Source: Dasypus novemcinctus (taxonomy: Eukaryota > Chordata > Mammalia > Cingulata > Dasypodidae). From it: a stretch of DNA of 64,000 bases. The stretch's first letter is position 1; the number at the start of each line of letters is the position of its first letter. Below are positions 11,259-20,140 of this stretch, piece after piece. A program made the translations under genes and the position numbers. The stretch covers positions 27,570,499-27,634,498 of the forward strand of contig NC_080704.1 in assembly GCF_030445035.2 (NCBI RefSeq), in the 5' to 3' direction. The notes under the pieces are model-generated. The model was given only the letters and a program-made list of their open reading frames with translations, made no database searches and was not told the origin of the DNA.

Positions 11259-11816
11259 CTTCCCCTCCCCCCCACCCTGCTGTTTGTGCTTTCTGTCCAT
11301 TCACCGTGTGATTTTCTGTATCTATTTCTTTTTGTCTTCTTGTTATTCTCCTCTAGGATTCACCAGGATTTGATCCTGGGGACCTCTGATGTGGAGAGAG
11401 GTTCCCTGTCAATTGTGTCACCTTGACTCTCCCCTTCATCTCTCTTTTGTTGCATCATCATCTTGCTGCATGTCTTGCTTGTGCGTGTACTGGCTCACTG
11501 TGCAGGTACTTGACTTGCTGTGCGGTCACTTGGCTCGCCACGTGGGCACTGGCTTGCCATGCAGGCACTGGCTCCCCACGTGGGCACTCATCTCTCTGCA
11601 TGGGCACTCGGCTTGCCATGTGGGCACTCAGCTTGCCATCGGGCACTCACGTGGACACTTGGCTCACTGCATGGGGCACTTGGCTCACCACAACAGCACA
11701 GACTTGCTGCGCAGGCACGCTTTCTCTTCTTTTTCACCAGGAGGCCCCAGGGATTGAACCCGGGTCCTCCCATATGGTAGGTGGAGACTTTATCATTTGA
11801 GCCACATCTGCTTCCC
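11259..11816 (-). mobile_element. Long composite DAS-like SINE with internal GGCAC repeats
   Basis: Minus-strand head at the right: GGGAAGCAGATGTGGCTCAA, then a tRNA-like GGGTTCAATCCCTGG. A second tRNA-like B-box region lies near 11360 on the minus strand. The middle holds about ten degenerate ~18-bp repeats of the CTTGCCATGTGGGCACT type (11515-11700). The same architecture recurs at 27317-27773. The usual A-rich tail is missing and the element abuts the LTR-like block. Confidence 0.7.
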
Positions 11817-11825
11817 ACATATCAC

Positions 11826-12962
11826 TTTTGATTTCCTCTTTATAATAGTATTTAATTCCAAGTAGGAACATTTTTTATTAATCTCTTTAGTGTTTTTTTA
11901 AACATATTTTTTATTTATTTTTAAAAGATACAAAGATCACACAAAATATTACATTAAAAAAATAAAAAAATATGCTCCACTCCTCATACACGCCCCCCCT
12001 TTTCCCACATCAACAACTTTCATTAGTGTGATACATTCATTGCAATCTCTTTAGTGTGGATTTCTAATTTTATTAGTTTGGGTTCAAAGAAAAGCCTGTA
12101 TGATCTCTACATTGTTTGGATTTTCTTTGTTTTCTTTTTGGGCAAAGTTCTTGGGAAATATAACACAGACATGTCAGTATAATGCATATTTCTCCATTTA
12201 TAGGTATAAACTTATAGGCAAAATTAAGCTTGACTATTATTCAAATTCTCTATATCCTTGCTATTTTTTGACTACTTGATTTTTTATTTTTTGAAAAAAA
12301 ATCTCCCACCATGTGAGTATTTTTATGCAGTTTCCTTGTATTTTAAATTTTGTTGTATGTATGTGGCTTCTATGGTTTTTTGTTACATAGATGGTTGACC
12401 TATCTTTTTCATGATTATATTTTTATACAGCGTCTATTTTTGTCTCCTTGAATATATTTGGTCTATTTCAACAGTCCTTTCTTATTATCTCTTACATGAC
12501 AAATTCTCAGTCATATTATCATAATCTGTTTAGATGTAGGTGTACATTATAGGATTTATTGTTATTGCTTTTCTGTGTCCATTTCATCTTTCCTTACTTG
12601 ACATCTCTTTGCCAAATAAATTGTAATTCAAGTGATGTATGCCTTATGTTTGTTCCCTCATATCTGGTATGTGGGTATATATTCCTTCTGAGGCCTTGAC
12701 TACCCTCAAACAATTATTTTTGCCTTGAAAGATTGTATCTTATTTGTGTGGGAGTATAATCTTTTGGTCACAGTCTCTCTTCTTTCATAGTTGATAGATG
12801 TTGTTTTACTGTTTTCCAACTTCAGTGTTATGAGAAGTCGGGTGCTAGTCTGGTTCTCTTTTAATGCTGCTGTGAACAGTCACAGACAAGTTTTTGCTTT
12901 GACATATGGTTTCATTTCTCTTGGGAATGCAATTGCTAGATCATATGCTAAACTCTGTTAAA
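11826..12962 (-). mobile_element. Old L1, antisense, with a nested L1 stub
   Basis: T-rich antisense L1 ORF2-like sequence that resumes the L1 left of the composite insertion. Interrupted at 11894-12043 by a younger L1 3' stub. At 12850-12962 it carries the terminal motif reading TGCTGTGAACAGTCACAG, CATTTCTCTTGGGAATGC. Confidence 0.5.
11894..12043 (-). mobile_element. 5'-truncated L1 3'-end stub
   Basis: Reverse complement of a xenarthran L1 3' UTR end (GATACAAAGATCACAC, ACATTAAAAAAAT, CCCACATCAACAAC). Flanked by a perfect 14-bp duplication AATCTCTTTAGTGT at 11880-11893 and 12044-12057, so only the last ~150 bp of the L1 was copied. Confidence 0.85.
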
Positions 12963-13300
12963 CTTTTTTAAAAATTTTTATTGTGGTAACATACATGTAA
13001 CATAAACTTTCCCATTTTAACCATTTTGAGTGTATACAATTCAGTGGTTTTAATCACATTCACAATATTGTGCTATCACCACCATCCACTACCAAAACTT
13101 TTTCATCATGCCAAACAGAAACTCTCTACCAATTATTAAGCAGTAACTCCCCATCTCCCTCACCTCCTCTGGTAACTTCTAACCTACTTTCTGCCTCTGT
13201 GACTTTGCTTATTCTAGATAGTTCATCTAAGTGGGATCATATAATATTTGGCCTTTTGTGTCTGGGTTATTTCACTCAGCATAATGACTATGTTTAATAT
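12963..13300 (-). mobile_element. L1M 3' UTR, antisense
   Basis: TTTTTATTGTGGTAACATAC, CATTTTAACCATTTTGAGTG, ACCACCATCCACTACC and TAAGTGGGATCATATAATA are the classic reverse-complement L1M 3' UTR motifs. It splits an older L1 whose end resumes at 13301 (GGCACTGCCAGATTGTTTCC). Confidence 0.8.
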
Positions 13301-13417
13301 TTTGAGGCACTGCCAGATTGTTTCCCAAAGCAGCTGCACCATTTTTTTTTTCCTTCTGAAAGCTAAGAGAAAGGACTTTCGCTACTCATGGAAGTTATAA
13401 TTACCTGTGTCCCCTTG

Positions 13418-13500
13418 TTCATTGAGTCAGCAAATACTTATTGAGCATCTACTCTAAGTGAGCCACATGACATACAGATGAGGGTAGGAGAGAAAATAGG
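13418..13500 (-). mobile_element. L2 fragment, antisense
   Basis: GTCAGCAAATACTTATTGAG and CATCTACTCTAAGTGAGCC match the antisense L2 end. Short and diverged. Confidence 0.5.
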
Positions 13501-13664
13501 CAGTCTATGTAATGTGACACTCTTACCCCGATACCATTTACAGTCCACCCACAGTACACACTCTCTCCCACACCCCCACCAAAAAAAGATGCCTTAATTG
13601 AAGCAGGAACCATTTGAAGCCATTACGGGAAACTCCCTTTTTATTTTGCTATTTGACTTCAAAG

Positions 13665-13835
13665 TCTCCAAGGTGTTCATTCTTAAGCAATTTTCCTGGG
13701 CCTCAACCCCCACCCCCAGAGGTTTATAAAAAGTTAAGTCCAGAGTAGCCATTGTCCCTGCAATCTGTATTTTTAACAAGCACCCCAGGTGACGAATGTA
13801 GTTGATATAGGGAACCACAGAATGAGAAACAGTGG
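13665..13835. mobile_element. MER5A-like hAT relic
   Basis: CTGGGCCTCAACCCCCACCC, ATTTTTAACAAGCACCCCAG and the right terminus GAGAAACAGTGG identify a MER5 element with its terminal inverted repeat. Confidence 0.7.
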
Positions 13836-13984
13836 TTCAGAGGTGAAGTTGATTACATGGTATTGCCTTTGTTAACTTTTGCTCTATCAAGTTCCAAAGC
13901 AACATGGCAGGTTGTGAGAACAGAATAAATTAGTTTGGGAGAAACTAATGTTCTTCCCCAGAGCCAAACTCGTGAAGTCTAAAT

Positions 13985-14160
13985 GTGAGACTTCCTTCAG
14001 GATGGCTTCCCTGACCCCTTCCCCCAAGTCTGTTCTCTGTGCCTTTCACATACTCCTCCAGGGCCTTGCAGCCCATCTAGCCCACATTGAGGGATTCATG
14101 TTGCCAACAACTTGTCCGAAAGTTCCATTGGAATAGAGTTCCATGAGAAGAGTGACCCAT
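13985..14160 (+). mobile_element. L2 fragment
   Basis: CTTCAGGATGGCTTCCCTGA is the L2 motif that normally reads AGTGAGGCCTTCCCTGACC; further on, AGAGTTCCATGAGAAGAGTG and CTGTCTTGCTCATAATTG correspond to the L2 3' segment. Confidence 0.55.
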
Positions 14161-14184
14161 GTCTGTCTTGCTCATAATTGTATT

Positions 14185-14865
14185 TCTAGTGCCTGTCTGA
14201 CTTGAGTCAAGTCACTTAAACTGTCTCCCCTTATATTAATCAGTCAAAGAGATACTGATGCAAAGTAGCAGAAATCTATTGACTTTATAAAGGGTATTTA
14301 TTTGGGGTAAAAAAAAGCTTACAGTCCCAAGGCTGTGGAAGGTCCAACTCAAGGTATCATAAGAGGTACTTTCTCACCAAAGTCAGCTGCCACGTGTTGA
14401 AGCAAGATGGCGGATAATCTCTGCTTGGTGTCTCAGGGCTTCCTGTATCAGTCTCAGGCAATAGGGCTCATTTCTTTCCGTGCCTTCTCAGCTGCTCAGC
14501 ATCTCTGTTCTTCTCAGCGGCAAACTATCAGGTGAATGTCTCATCTCTCCCCTGATCCCGAGGATCAAACATGACAGAGCTCTCTCTTTTGTGTCTTCTT
14601 GAGTGAGTGTCCATTTATATAGGCTCCACTAAGGGACTCATCCTGAATCACATCTTACTGATGTGGTTGAATCAAAGCCCTGATCTTAATAGGTAATTTA
14701 ATCAAGGGCCCCTCAACTGAATCCAATACAATAAAAGGGTATCACACTCAGAATTAGTTTACAACTAATTTTTCTCTTTTTTGGGATTCATAAAATAATC
14801 TCAAGCTGCTGCTCTCCTGAATTGCCTTATCTGTAAAATGGGGCAGTATTACTCACAGTGGCTGC
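14185..14865 (+). mobile_element. MIR SINE split by an LTR
   Basis: The left half has TTGAGTCAAGTCACTTAAAC (14201-14228). After the LTR the MIR resumes with GAATTGCCTTATCTGTAAAA and TGGGGCAGTATTAC (14818-14852). Joined, these give the MIR core CAAGTCACTTAA...CATCTGTAAAATGGGG. Confidence 0.75.
14229..14812 (-). mobile_element. MaLR-like solo LTR (xenarthran family), inside MIR
   Basis: The plus strand starts TATTAATCAGTCAAAG, has TTATAAAGGGTATTTATTTG (reverse complement of AAATAAATACCC, the LTR poly(A) signal region), GCCACGTGTTGAAGCAAGAT, GGCAAACTATCAGGTGAATG and TTTATATAGG (TATA box on the minus strand). Same family as 17332-17976 and 33884-34468. Ends approximate; the flanking TCTCC copies give a plausible 5-bp duplication. 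Confidence 0.75.
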
Positions 14866-15463
14866 ACCATTTTTCATTCCTACCAGCCTTGTATGAGGGT
14901 TTAAATTTCTCCACAGCCTCATCAACATTTACTATTATCTGTCTTTTAGATTCTAGCTATATTCCAGGGGTGTGAAGTGGTATCTCCTTGTGGTTTTGAT
15001 TTGCATTTCCCTGATGACTAATGATGTTGAGCATGTTTTTCATGTGCTTATGTGGCCATTTATATATCTTTAGAGAAATGTCTATTCAGCTCCTTAGCCC
15101 ATTTTTCAGTTGGATTGTCTTTTTATTATTGAATTGTAAGAGTTCTTTATATATTCTAGACACCAGTTTCATGAATTACTATAGTTTCAAAAGAATTCTT
15201 ACATCTCTTAGGGCAAGTCCATCTACTTTGTTCTTTGTCCTCAAGGGTATCTTAGCTTTCTTGGTTCTTTGCAATTCCATATAATGTATCTTTTGATTAC
15301 TTATAATATGCGTACAAATATGTCATTCTTATGTTTACCTTTTCTTAAAGAAATATTTTTATTTTCAAACTTTTGGTTGGCTCATGCTTTAGATCTCTAG
15401 TAAACAGCCTATAGGTAAATTTTAAAAATTCAATATGCAATCTTAGCCTTTTAACTGTAATTG
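14866..15463 (-). mobile_element. L1M ORF2 3' part, antisense
   Basis: GTGGCTGCACCATTTTTCAT, GTGTGAAGTGGTATCTCCTT, TTTGCATTTCCCTGATGACT and AATGATGTTGAGCATG are the reverse-complement end of L1 ORF2. The L1 continues after 16049 with a hAT/SINE nest between. Confidence 0.8.
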
Positions 15464-15471
15464 TTTTAATG

Positions 15472-16041
15472 CAGGGTTCTTTTTTTTTTAAAGATTTATT
15501 TATTTATTTAATCCCCCCCCCACCCCCGGTTGTCTGTTCTCTGTGTCTATTTGCTGCGTCTTGTTTCTTTGTCCGCTTCTGTTGTCGTCAGCGGCATGGG
15601 AAGTGTGGGCGGCGCCATTCCTGGGCAGGCTGCACTTTCTTTCGCGCTGGGCGGCTCTCCTTACGGGCGCACTCCTTGCGCGTGGGGCTCCCCTACGCGG
15701 GGGACACCCCTGCGTGGCACGGCACTCCTTGCGCGCATCAGCACTGCGCATGGGCCAGCTCCACACGGGTCAAGGAGGCCCGGGTTGAACCGCGGACCTC
15801 CCATGTGGTAGACGGACGCCCTAACCACTGGGCCAAGTCCATTTCCCTAATGCAGGGTTCTTAACCATCTTTATTCCATGGACACCTTGGCCAGTCATAT
15901 GAAAACCATGGACCCCTTACTAAGTCCATACTATATTGTTTATTACTTAATAAATATATCACGCCTGTACCAACACATCCCCACAAGAATGTTTTTTTAA
16001 AATTTTCAACTCAAGCTCATGGACCCCTGGTTAAGAACCCG
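15472..16041 (+). mobile_element. Short hAT-type element (copy A), split by a SINE
   Basis: Termini CAGGGTTCTTAACC (interrupted by the SINE at 15481) and GGTTAAGAACCCG form inverted repeats. An 8-bp duplication TTTTAATG flanks it at 15464-15471 and 16042-16049, the hAT signature. Without the SINE and its duplication it is about 190 bp. The interior (ACCATGGACCCCTTACTAAG, CCTGTACCAACACATCC) is shared with the copy at 30775-30972. Too short to encode a transposase. Confidence 0.85.
15481..15847 (-). mobile_element. DAS-type SINE nested in the hAT element
   Basis: Minus-strand full-length DAS SINE with the tail at the left (T-run, then AAAGATTTATTTATTTATTT) and the tRNA-like head at 15785-15845. 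Perfect 14-bp target duplication TAATGCAGGGTTCT at 15467-15480 and 15848-15861. The duplication copies the hAT terminus, proving that the hAT came first. Confidence 0.92.
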
Positions 16042-16049
16042 TTTTAATG

Positions 16050-16986
16050 TAATCATTGATTTATTTGATATGTATCCAAACTGCTGAATATTTTTATTAT
16101 AAAAATTTTAACGTATAAACAAAACAGAGGGAATAGGATAGTGAACCCCCATTTACCTATCATTCATATTCAATAATTATCAACATTTTGCCAATCTTTT
16201 TCATCTATCTCCCCCCACACACACATTTTTTTAAATGTTGGAATGTTTTAAAGCAAATCCTAGCTTTATATAGTTTCACCAATAAATATTTAAGTGTCCT
16301 TCTCAAAGAGAAGACATTTTTTTAAAAACTACCATGCTATTATAAGATCCAGAAATGTTTACAATAATTACTTAATGTCATCTATTATCTAATCCATATT
16401 CAAATTTCCCTGATTGACTTTTTTCTTCTAAAAGAGTTCTTCACCCACACACCCATCTTTTTAAATTGTCATTTATTTTTCTGAGAAACCAGATCATTTA
16501 TCATGTAGAATGTCTCACAGACAGTATTGGGCTGGTTGCTTCCTCATGATTTCATTTAACGTGCTCATCTCTTCCTCATAATTCCTGTAAACAAGCAGTT
16601 AGATCTAAAGGCTTGATTAGATTTGAGTTCAATATTTTCAAGACTTCACAGGTGGTGATGTTACTTCATATTGCATCACATCATGGGGCACATAATGTCT
16701 GGTTGTCCCACTTTCAGTGATGCTAAGATGGTTGAGTGGATTTAAATGTATTTTTACCTTTCATTATCCTACTTGCTTTATTTTGGATTTATTATTTTTT
16801 TATTATTCATTTCTTTCCTTTTGTTCATCTGCTAGTAAAAGAAATTCCTATTACTATTTGGATAGTGGTTACCCTGGACATTATAACATAGTTCCCTAAC
16901 TTATTACAGTCAAATGTTAGTTGGTACTTTTACACAACTCTGAGAAAATGTAAGGCCATAGAACACCTTAACTACCTTATCCCCTG
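16050..16986 (-). mobile_element. L1ME-like 3' region, antisense
   Basis: AATTATCAACATTTTGCCAA, TTTAAAGCAAATCCTAGC and AAATTTCCCTGATTGACTTT are reverse-complement motifs of an L1M/L1ME 3' UTR. No coding frame survives. Confidence 0.6.
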
Positions 16987-17030
16987 TATTGGGTAGGGTT
17001 CCCAAGAGAAACAGAATTAACAAGATATAT

Positions 17031-17054
17031 ATCTCTTTATATATATAAAGAGAT
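17031..17054. repeat. Perfect 24-bp palindrome
   Basis: ATCTCTTTATAT followed immediately by its reverse complement ATATAAAGAGAT. It sits in the AT-rich microsatellite part of the MLT2-like LTR. Confidence 0.9.
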
Positions 17055-17331
17055 TTATTATAGGAATTAGCTCATACAACTGTGGGGATTGGCAAGTCTG
17101 AATTCCACAGGGCAGGCCACAAGCTGGAAATGGATGGAGGTGAAGTTGAATTCACCAGGAGAAGCTAGTTGGCTGAAGTAGAGGTTGAAATTCTTCTTGC
17201 CAATTTCTTTAATCCTCAGTTCTGGTTTTAAATATCTCCAACTGATTGGATGAGGAGACACGCCCCCCCACCCCCAACATTGCTGAGGGCAATCTTTGTT
17301 TATTGTAGATGCAATCTACTGTAAATGTAAT

Positions 17332-17976
17332 TGTATTAGTAAACCAAAGGGGTGCTGATGAAAAGTACCAGAAATCTGTTGGCTTTTATAAAGGGTATTT
17401 ATTTGGAGTAAAAGCTCACAGTTACAAGGCCCTAAAGAGTCCAACTCAAGGTTAGTTCCTCACCGAACTCTGTTGCCATGTGTTGAAGCAGGATGGCAGG
17501 CGATGTCTATGAGGGTTCAGGCTTCCTCTTTCCTCTTAAGGCTCTGTGGGTCCAGCTTCATCCAATCTCAGCTTGTAGGCTGGCATAAGGCTTGTCTCTC
17601 TTCCTGGAGTTTGTTTCTTTCTGGGCTCAGCTACTCTGGTCTCGTCATGTGGTCAGCTGTAAACTATCAGGTGAATGGCTCATCTCTCTTCCTAGGGACT
17701 CTGCCATATCTATGGAGTCTTCTCTCTTCCTCTGTGTATCTACTTCTGTGTTCTTGATTGTCTGTTTACATAGCCCATGAAGAGGGTGGGGACTCAAACT
17801 GAGTTACACTCTACTGACATGGTTAAATCAAAGTCCTAATCTTAACATAATTTAATCAAAGACATCTCAGCTTAATCTAATATAGTCAAAGTGTATCACA
17901 CCCAGAGGAACAGACCAGTTTACAAACATAATCAATATCTCTTTTTGGAATTCATGTATAATATCAAGCTGCCACA
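17332..17976 (-). mobile_element. MaLR-like solo LTR with perfect 5-bp duplication
   Basis: Plus strand TGTATTAGTAAACC... to ...AAGCTGCCACA, that is TG...CA ends. Flanked by GTAAT at 17327-17331 and 17977-17981. On the minus strand it carries a TATA-like segment, AAATAAATACCC as poly(A) signal, and no ORF. 645 bp. Inserted into the MLT2-like LTR. Sister copies lie at 14229-14812 and 33884-34468 with a stub at 34864-34912. Confidence 0.85.
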
Positions 17977-18115
17977 GTAATTAACTGGCTATAGATGCAA
18001 ATCCATCTAAGAAATACCCTCACAGTAACAATCAGGCTAGCGTTTGTTTGACCAAACAACAGAACACCATAATGTAGCCAAGATGATGCATGAAATTAGT
18101 CATCCCAACTCCCCA

Positions 18116-18718
18116 ACTTAAATATAACTTTTGTTATATGAGTTCTCTCTGTTTAAAACCCTCTAAGACATTTTTATTATAAGTCAATGCTCATTTTTTT
18201 ATTCACATCTGTACTGGTTTTAGTACTCTTCTTTCCTGATCGCTGATCTTTTCTCTGTTATCATTTTTGTTCTGCCAGAGGACACACTTTAGAATTTCCT
18301 TTACTGTGTGTCCACTGGTGGCAAATTTTCCTTAGGTGTTGTTCGTGTTATCTTTATTCTTGAAGGATATTTTTTCTAGGTGTAGAATTCTAGGTTCACA
18401 GTTATTTTGCTTATACTGTTTTCTTGATTCCACTGTTGCTACTGAGAAGTCAGCTTTTGGTCTATTGCTCCTTGGAAGATAAACAATACCCTCCCCCATT
18501 TACTCCTCCTCCCCCTGCAGTTTCCCTATGATGTGTCTAGGTGTGGATTTCTTATTTATCCTCCTTGGGATGTTTTGTGCTTCTTGAAAGACATATTAAT
18601 GTCTTTCATTATCACTTTAACTGTTGCTTCTTTCCTATTGCCTCTCCTCTCCTTCTGTGAATCAAGTAAAATATATCTTGTGCCTGCTTATTGTGTCTTC
18701 TGTGCCTCTTACACTTTT
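18116..18718 (-). mobile_element. Old L1 5' part, antisense
   Basis: GGATATTTTTTCTAGGTGTA, GAATTCTAGGTTCACAGTTA and CTGAGAAGTCAGCTTTTGG are reverse-complement motifs of the 5' part of old L1. Continues at 18947-19000 and 19447-19538 around younger insertions. Confidence 0.6.
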
Positions 18719-18933
18719 TAAAAAATTGTTTTGTCTTTATTTTTTTAATGTTACATTAAAAAAATATGAGGGCCCCATATACCCCCCCACCCCCCTCACC
18801 CCACTCCTCCCATAACAACAACCTCCTCCATCATCATGGGGCATTCATTGCACTTGGTGAATTCATCTCTGAGCACCACTGCACCACAAGGTCAATGGTC
18901 CACATTATAGTTTACACTCTCCCCCAGTCCACC
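18719..18933 (-). mobile_element. 5'-truncated L1 3'-end stub
   Basis: ATGTTACATTAAAAAAATAT, GAGGGCCCCATATACC and TTCATTGCACTTGGTGAATT are reverse complements of the xenarthran L1 3' UTR seen in sense at 53452-54483. Perfect 13-bp duplication CTCTTACACTTTT at 18706-18718 and 18934-18946. Confidence 0.88.
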
Positions 18934-19014
18934 CTCTTACACTTTTAGAAGAATTTTCTATTCTTTAGATTTCTCCATGCTTCATTCTGGGTAGTTTCTT
19001 TTGATCTATTTTCT

Positions 19015-19432
19015 TTCTTTTTTTAAAAAAGGATTTATTATTTTTATTTCTCTCCCCTTCCTCCCCCCCCCCCCCCCCCCCGGTTGTCTGCTCTCTTTGT
19101 CCATTTACTGTGTGTTCTTCTGTGTCTGCTTGTATTCATGTCAGTGGCGCCGGGAATCTGTGTCTCTTTTTTGTTGTGTCATCTTGCTGCATCAGCTCTC
19201 TATGTGTGTGGTGCCACTCCAGGGCAGGCTGTGCTATTTTGCATGGGGCAGCTCTCCTTGCAGGGTACACTCCTTGCACATAGGGTTCCCCTACTCAGGG
19301 GACACCCCTGCATGGCACGGCACTCCTTGCACGTGGGCCAGCTCCACATGGGTCAAGGAGGCCTGAGGTTTGAACCCTGGACCTCCCATATGATACACAG
19401 ATGCTCTATCAGTTGAGCCAATTCTGCTACCC
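19015..19432 (-). mobile_element. DAS-type SINE (diverged)
   Basis: Minus-strand SINE with a C-run tail junction at 19065-19081 and the tRNA-like head near 19360-19430. Flanking duplication TTGATCTATTTTCT / TTGACCTTTTTTCT at 19001-19014 and 19433-19446 has two mismatches. More diverged than the other copies (a head ending in GTTGAGCC instead of CACTGGGCC), so probably an older subfamily. Confidence 0.85.
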
Positions 19433-19545
19433 TTGACCTTTTTTCTAGTCCAGTAGGTTTATCATTGGCTGCATGTAATCTGCTGTTAATCCTACCCACT
19501 GAGTACTGTTAATACTACCGATTGAGTTTTTAAAAAGTAAAAAAA

Positions 19546-19885
19546 TGTGGGAAACTGGCTTATCTATTTGTTGTTTCCTCTTATTGTAGAAGATGTTGCA
19601 ATTTGCTTCCTGTTATTATAAATGTTACCTTATTGTAGATGTTGCAAGTTGCTTCCTATTATTGTAGAGGATGTTGCAAGTTGCTTCCTGTAGCAAACAG
19701 CTGCTTGTTAGCTTCCAAATAAATACAATGTGGAAACTAGGGTTGAGGCTCTCAGTTTCAGAAGCTGTGAAGTTCTCTGGTCCCATCTTTGTTTCCTCTC
19801 TTGTGTCTTTCTTTCTGTCCTTTTATTTCTTCAGTTCTGCATTGACTTCCCTTCTTGCAGACCTATTGCTGAGCTGGTCTCAGCA
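19546..19885 (+). mobile_element. ERV2-like solo LTR candidate
   Basis: Begins TGTGGGAAACTGGC and ends TGGTCTCAGCA. Its left third has three copies of a TTGTAGAxGATGTTGCAAGTT and GCTTCCT unit. CCAAATAAATACAATG supplies a poly(A) signal, followed by a pyrimidine-rich R/U5-like segment. A-runs flank both ends, so the target duplication cannot be measured. No internal retroviral sequence. LTR class is inferred from this layout. Confidence 0.5.
19571..19690 (+). repeat. Triplicated TTGTAGA-GATGTTGCAA unit
   Basis: ATTGTAGAAGATGTTGCAAT, ATTGTAGATGTTGCAAG and ATTGTAGAGGATGTTGCAAG occur in series, each followed by TTGCTTCCT. Spacing 40-55 bp. Confidence 0.8.
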
Positions 19886-19920
19886 AAAAACAAACAAACA
19901 AACAAACAAAAAAACCACCA
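19885..19920. repeat. (CAAA)n simple repeat
   Basis: Five CAAA units between A-runs, directly after the LTR-like end. Confidence 0.9.
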
Positions 19921-20096
19921 CAACTTTTTATTTTGAAATAATTTCAAATTTGCCGGACATTTGCGAAAAGAATACAAAACCCACAAAGATTACTCCAACA
20001 TAGCCCCTACCCAATACCCAGAACTACCAGTTTGAACATTTTGCCACATTTGCCATCCTTTCTCTCTCTTTTCCTCCTTCCTCCATCCATCCATCC

Positions 20097-20140
<44 letters not shown>

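Larger units (their letters stand above)
16987..18108 (-). mobile_element. MLT2-like ERVL LTR, split by a MaLR-like LTR
   Basis: The right end of the LTR (on the minus strand) lies at the left: GGGTAGGGTTCCCAAGAGAA, ACAGAATTAAC, an AT run, then GGATTGGCAAGTCTGAATTC and CAACTGATTGGATGAGGAG. After the nested LTR it resumes with CCATCTAAGAAATACCCTCA and GTTTGACCAAACAAC, matching the MLT2 5' part in reverse complement. No internal proviral genes. Confidence 0.75.

Noticed and set aside
11515-11700. Regular ~18-bp GGCACT-type repeats, considered as a CRISPR-like array or minisatellite
   Set aside because: Units are degenerate and adjoin without unique spacers, and the same block recurs at 27.6 kb as part of the composite SINE.
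19065-19081. Poly(C) runs at SINE tails (also 43407, 49156 and 61030)
   Set aside because: They are the reverse complement of the G-run that normally precedes the AAATAAAT tail of DAS SINEs, not separate functional tracts.
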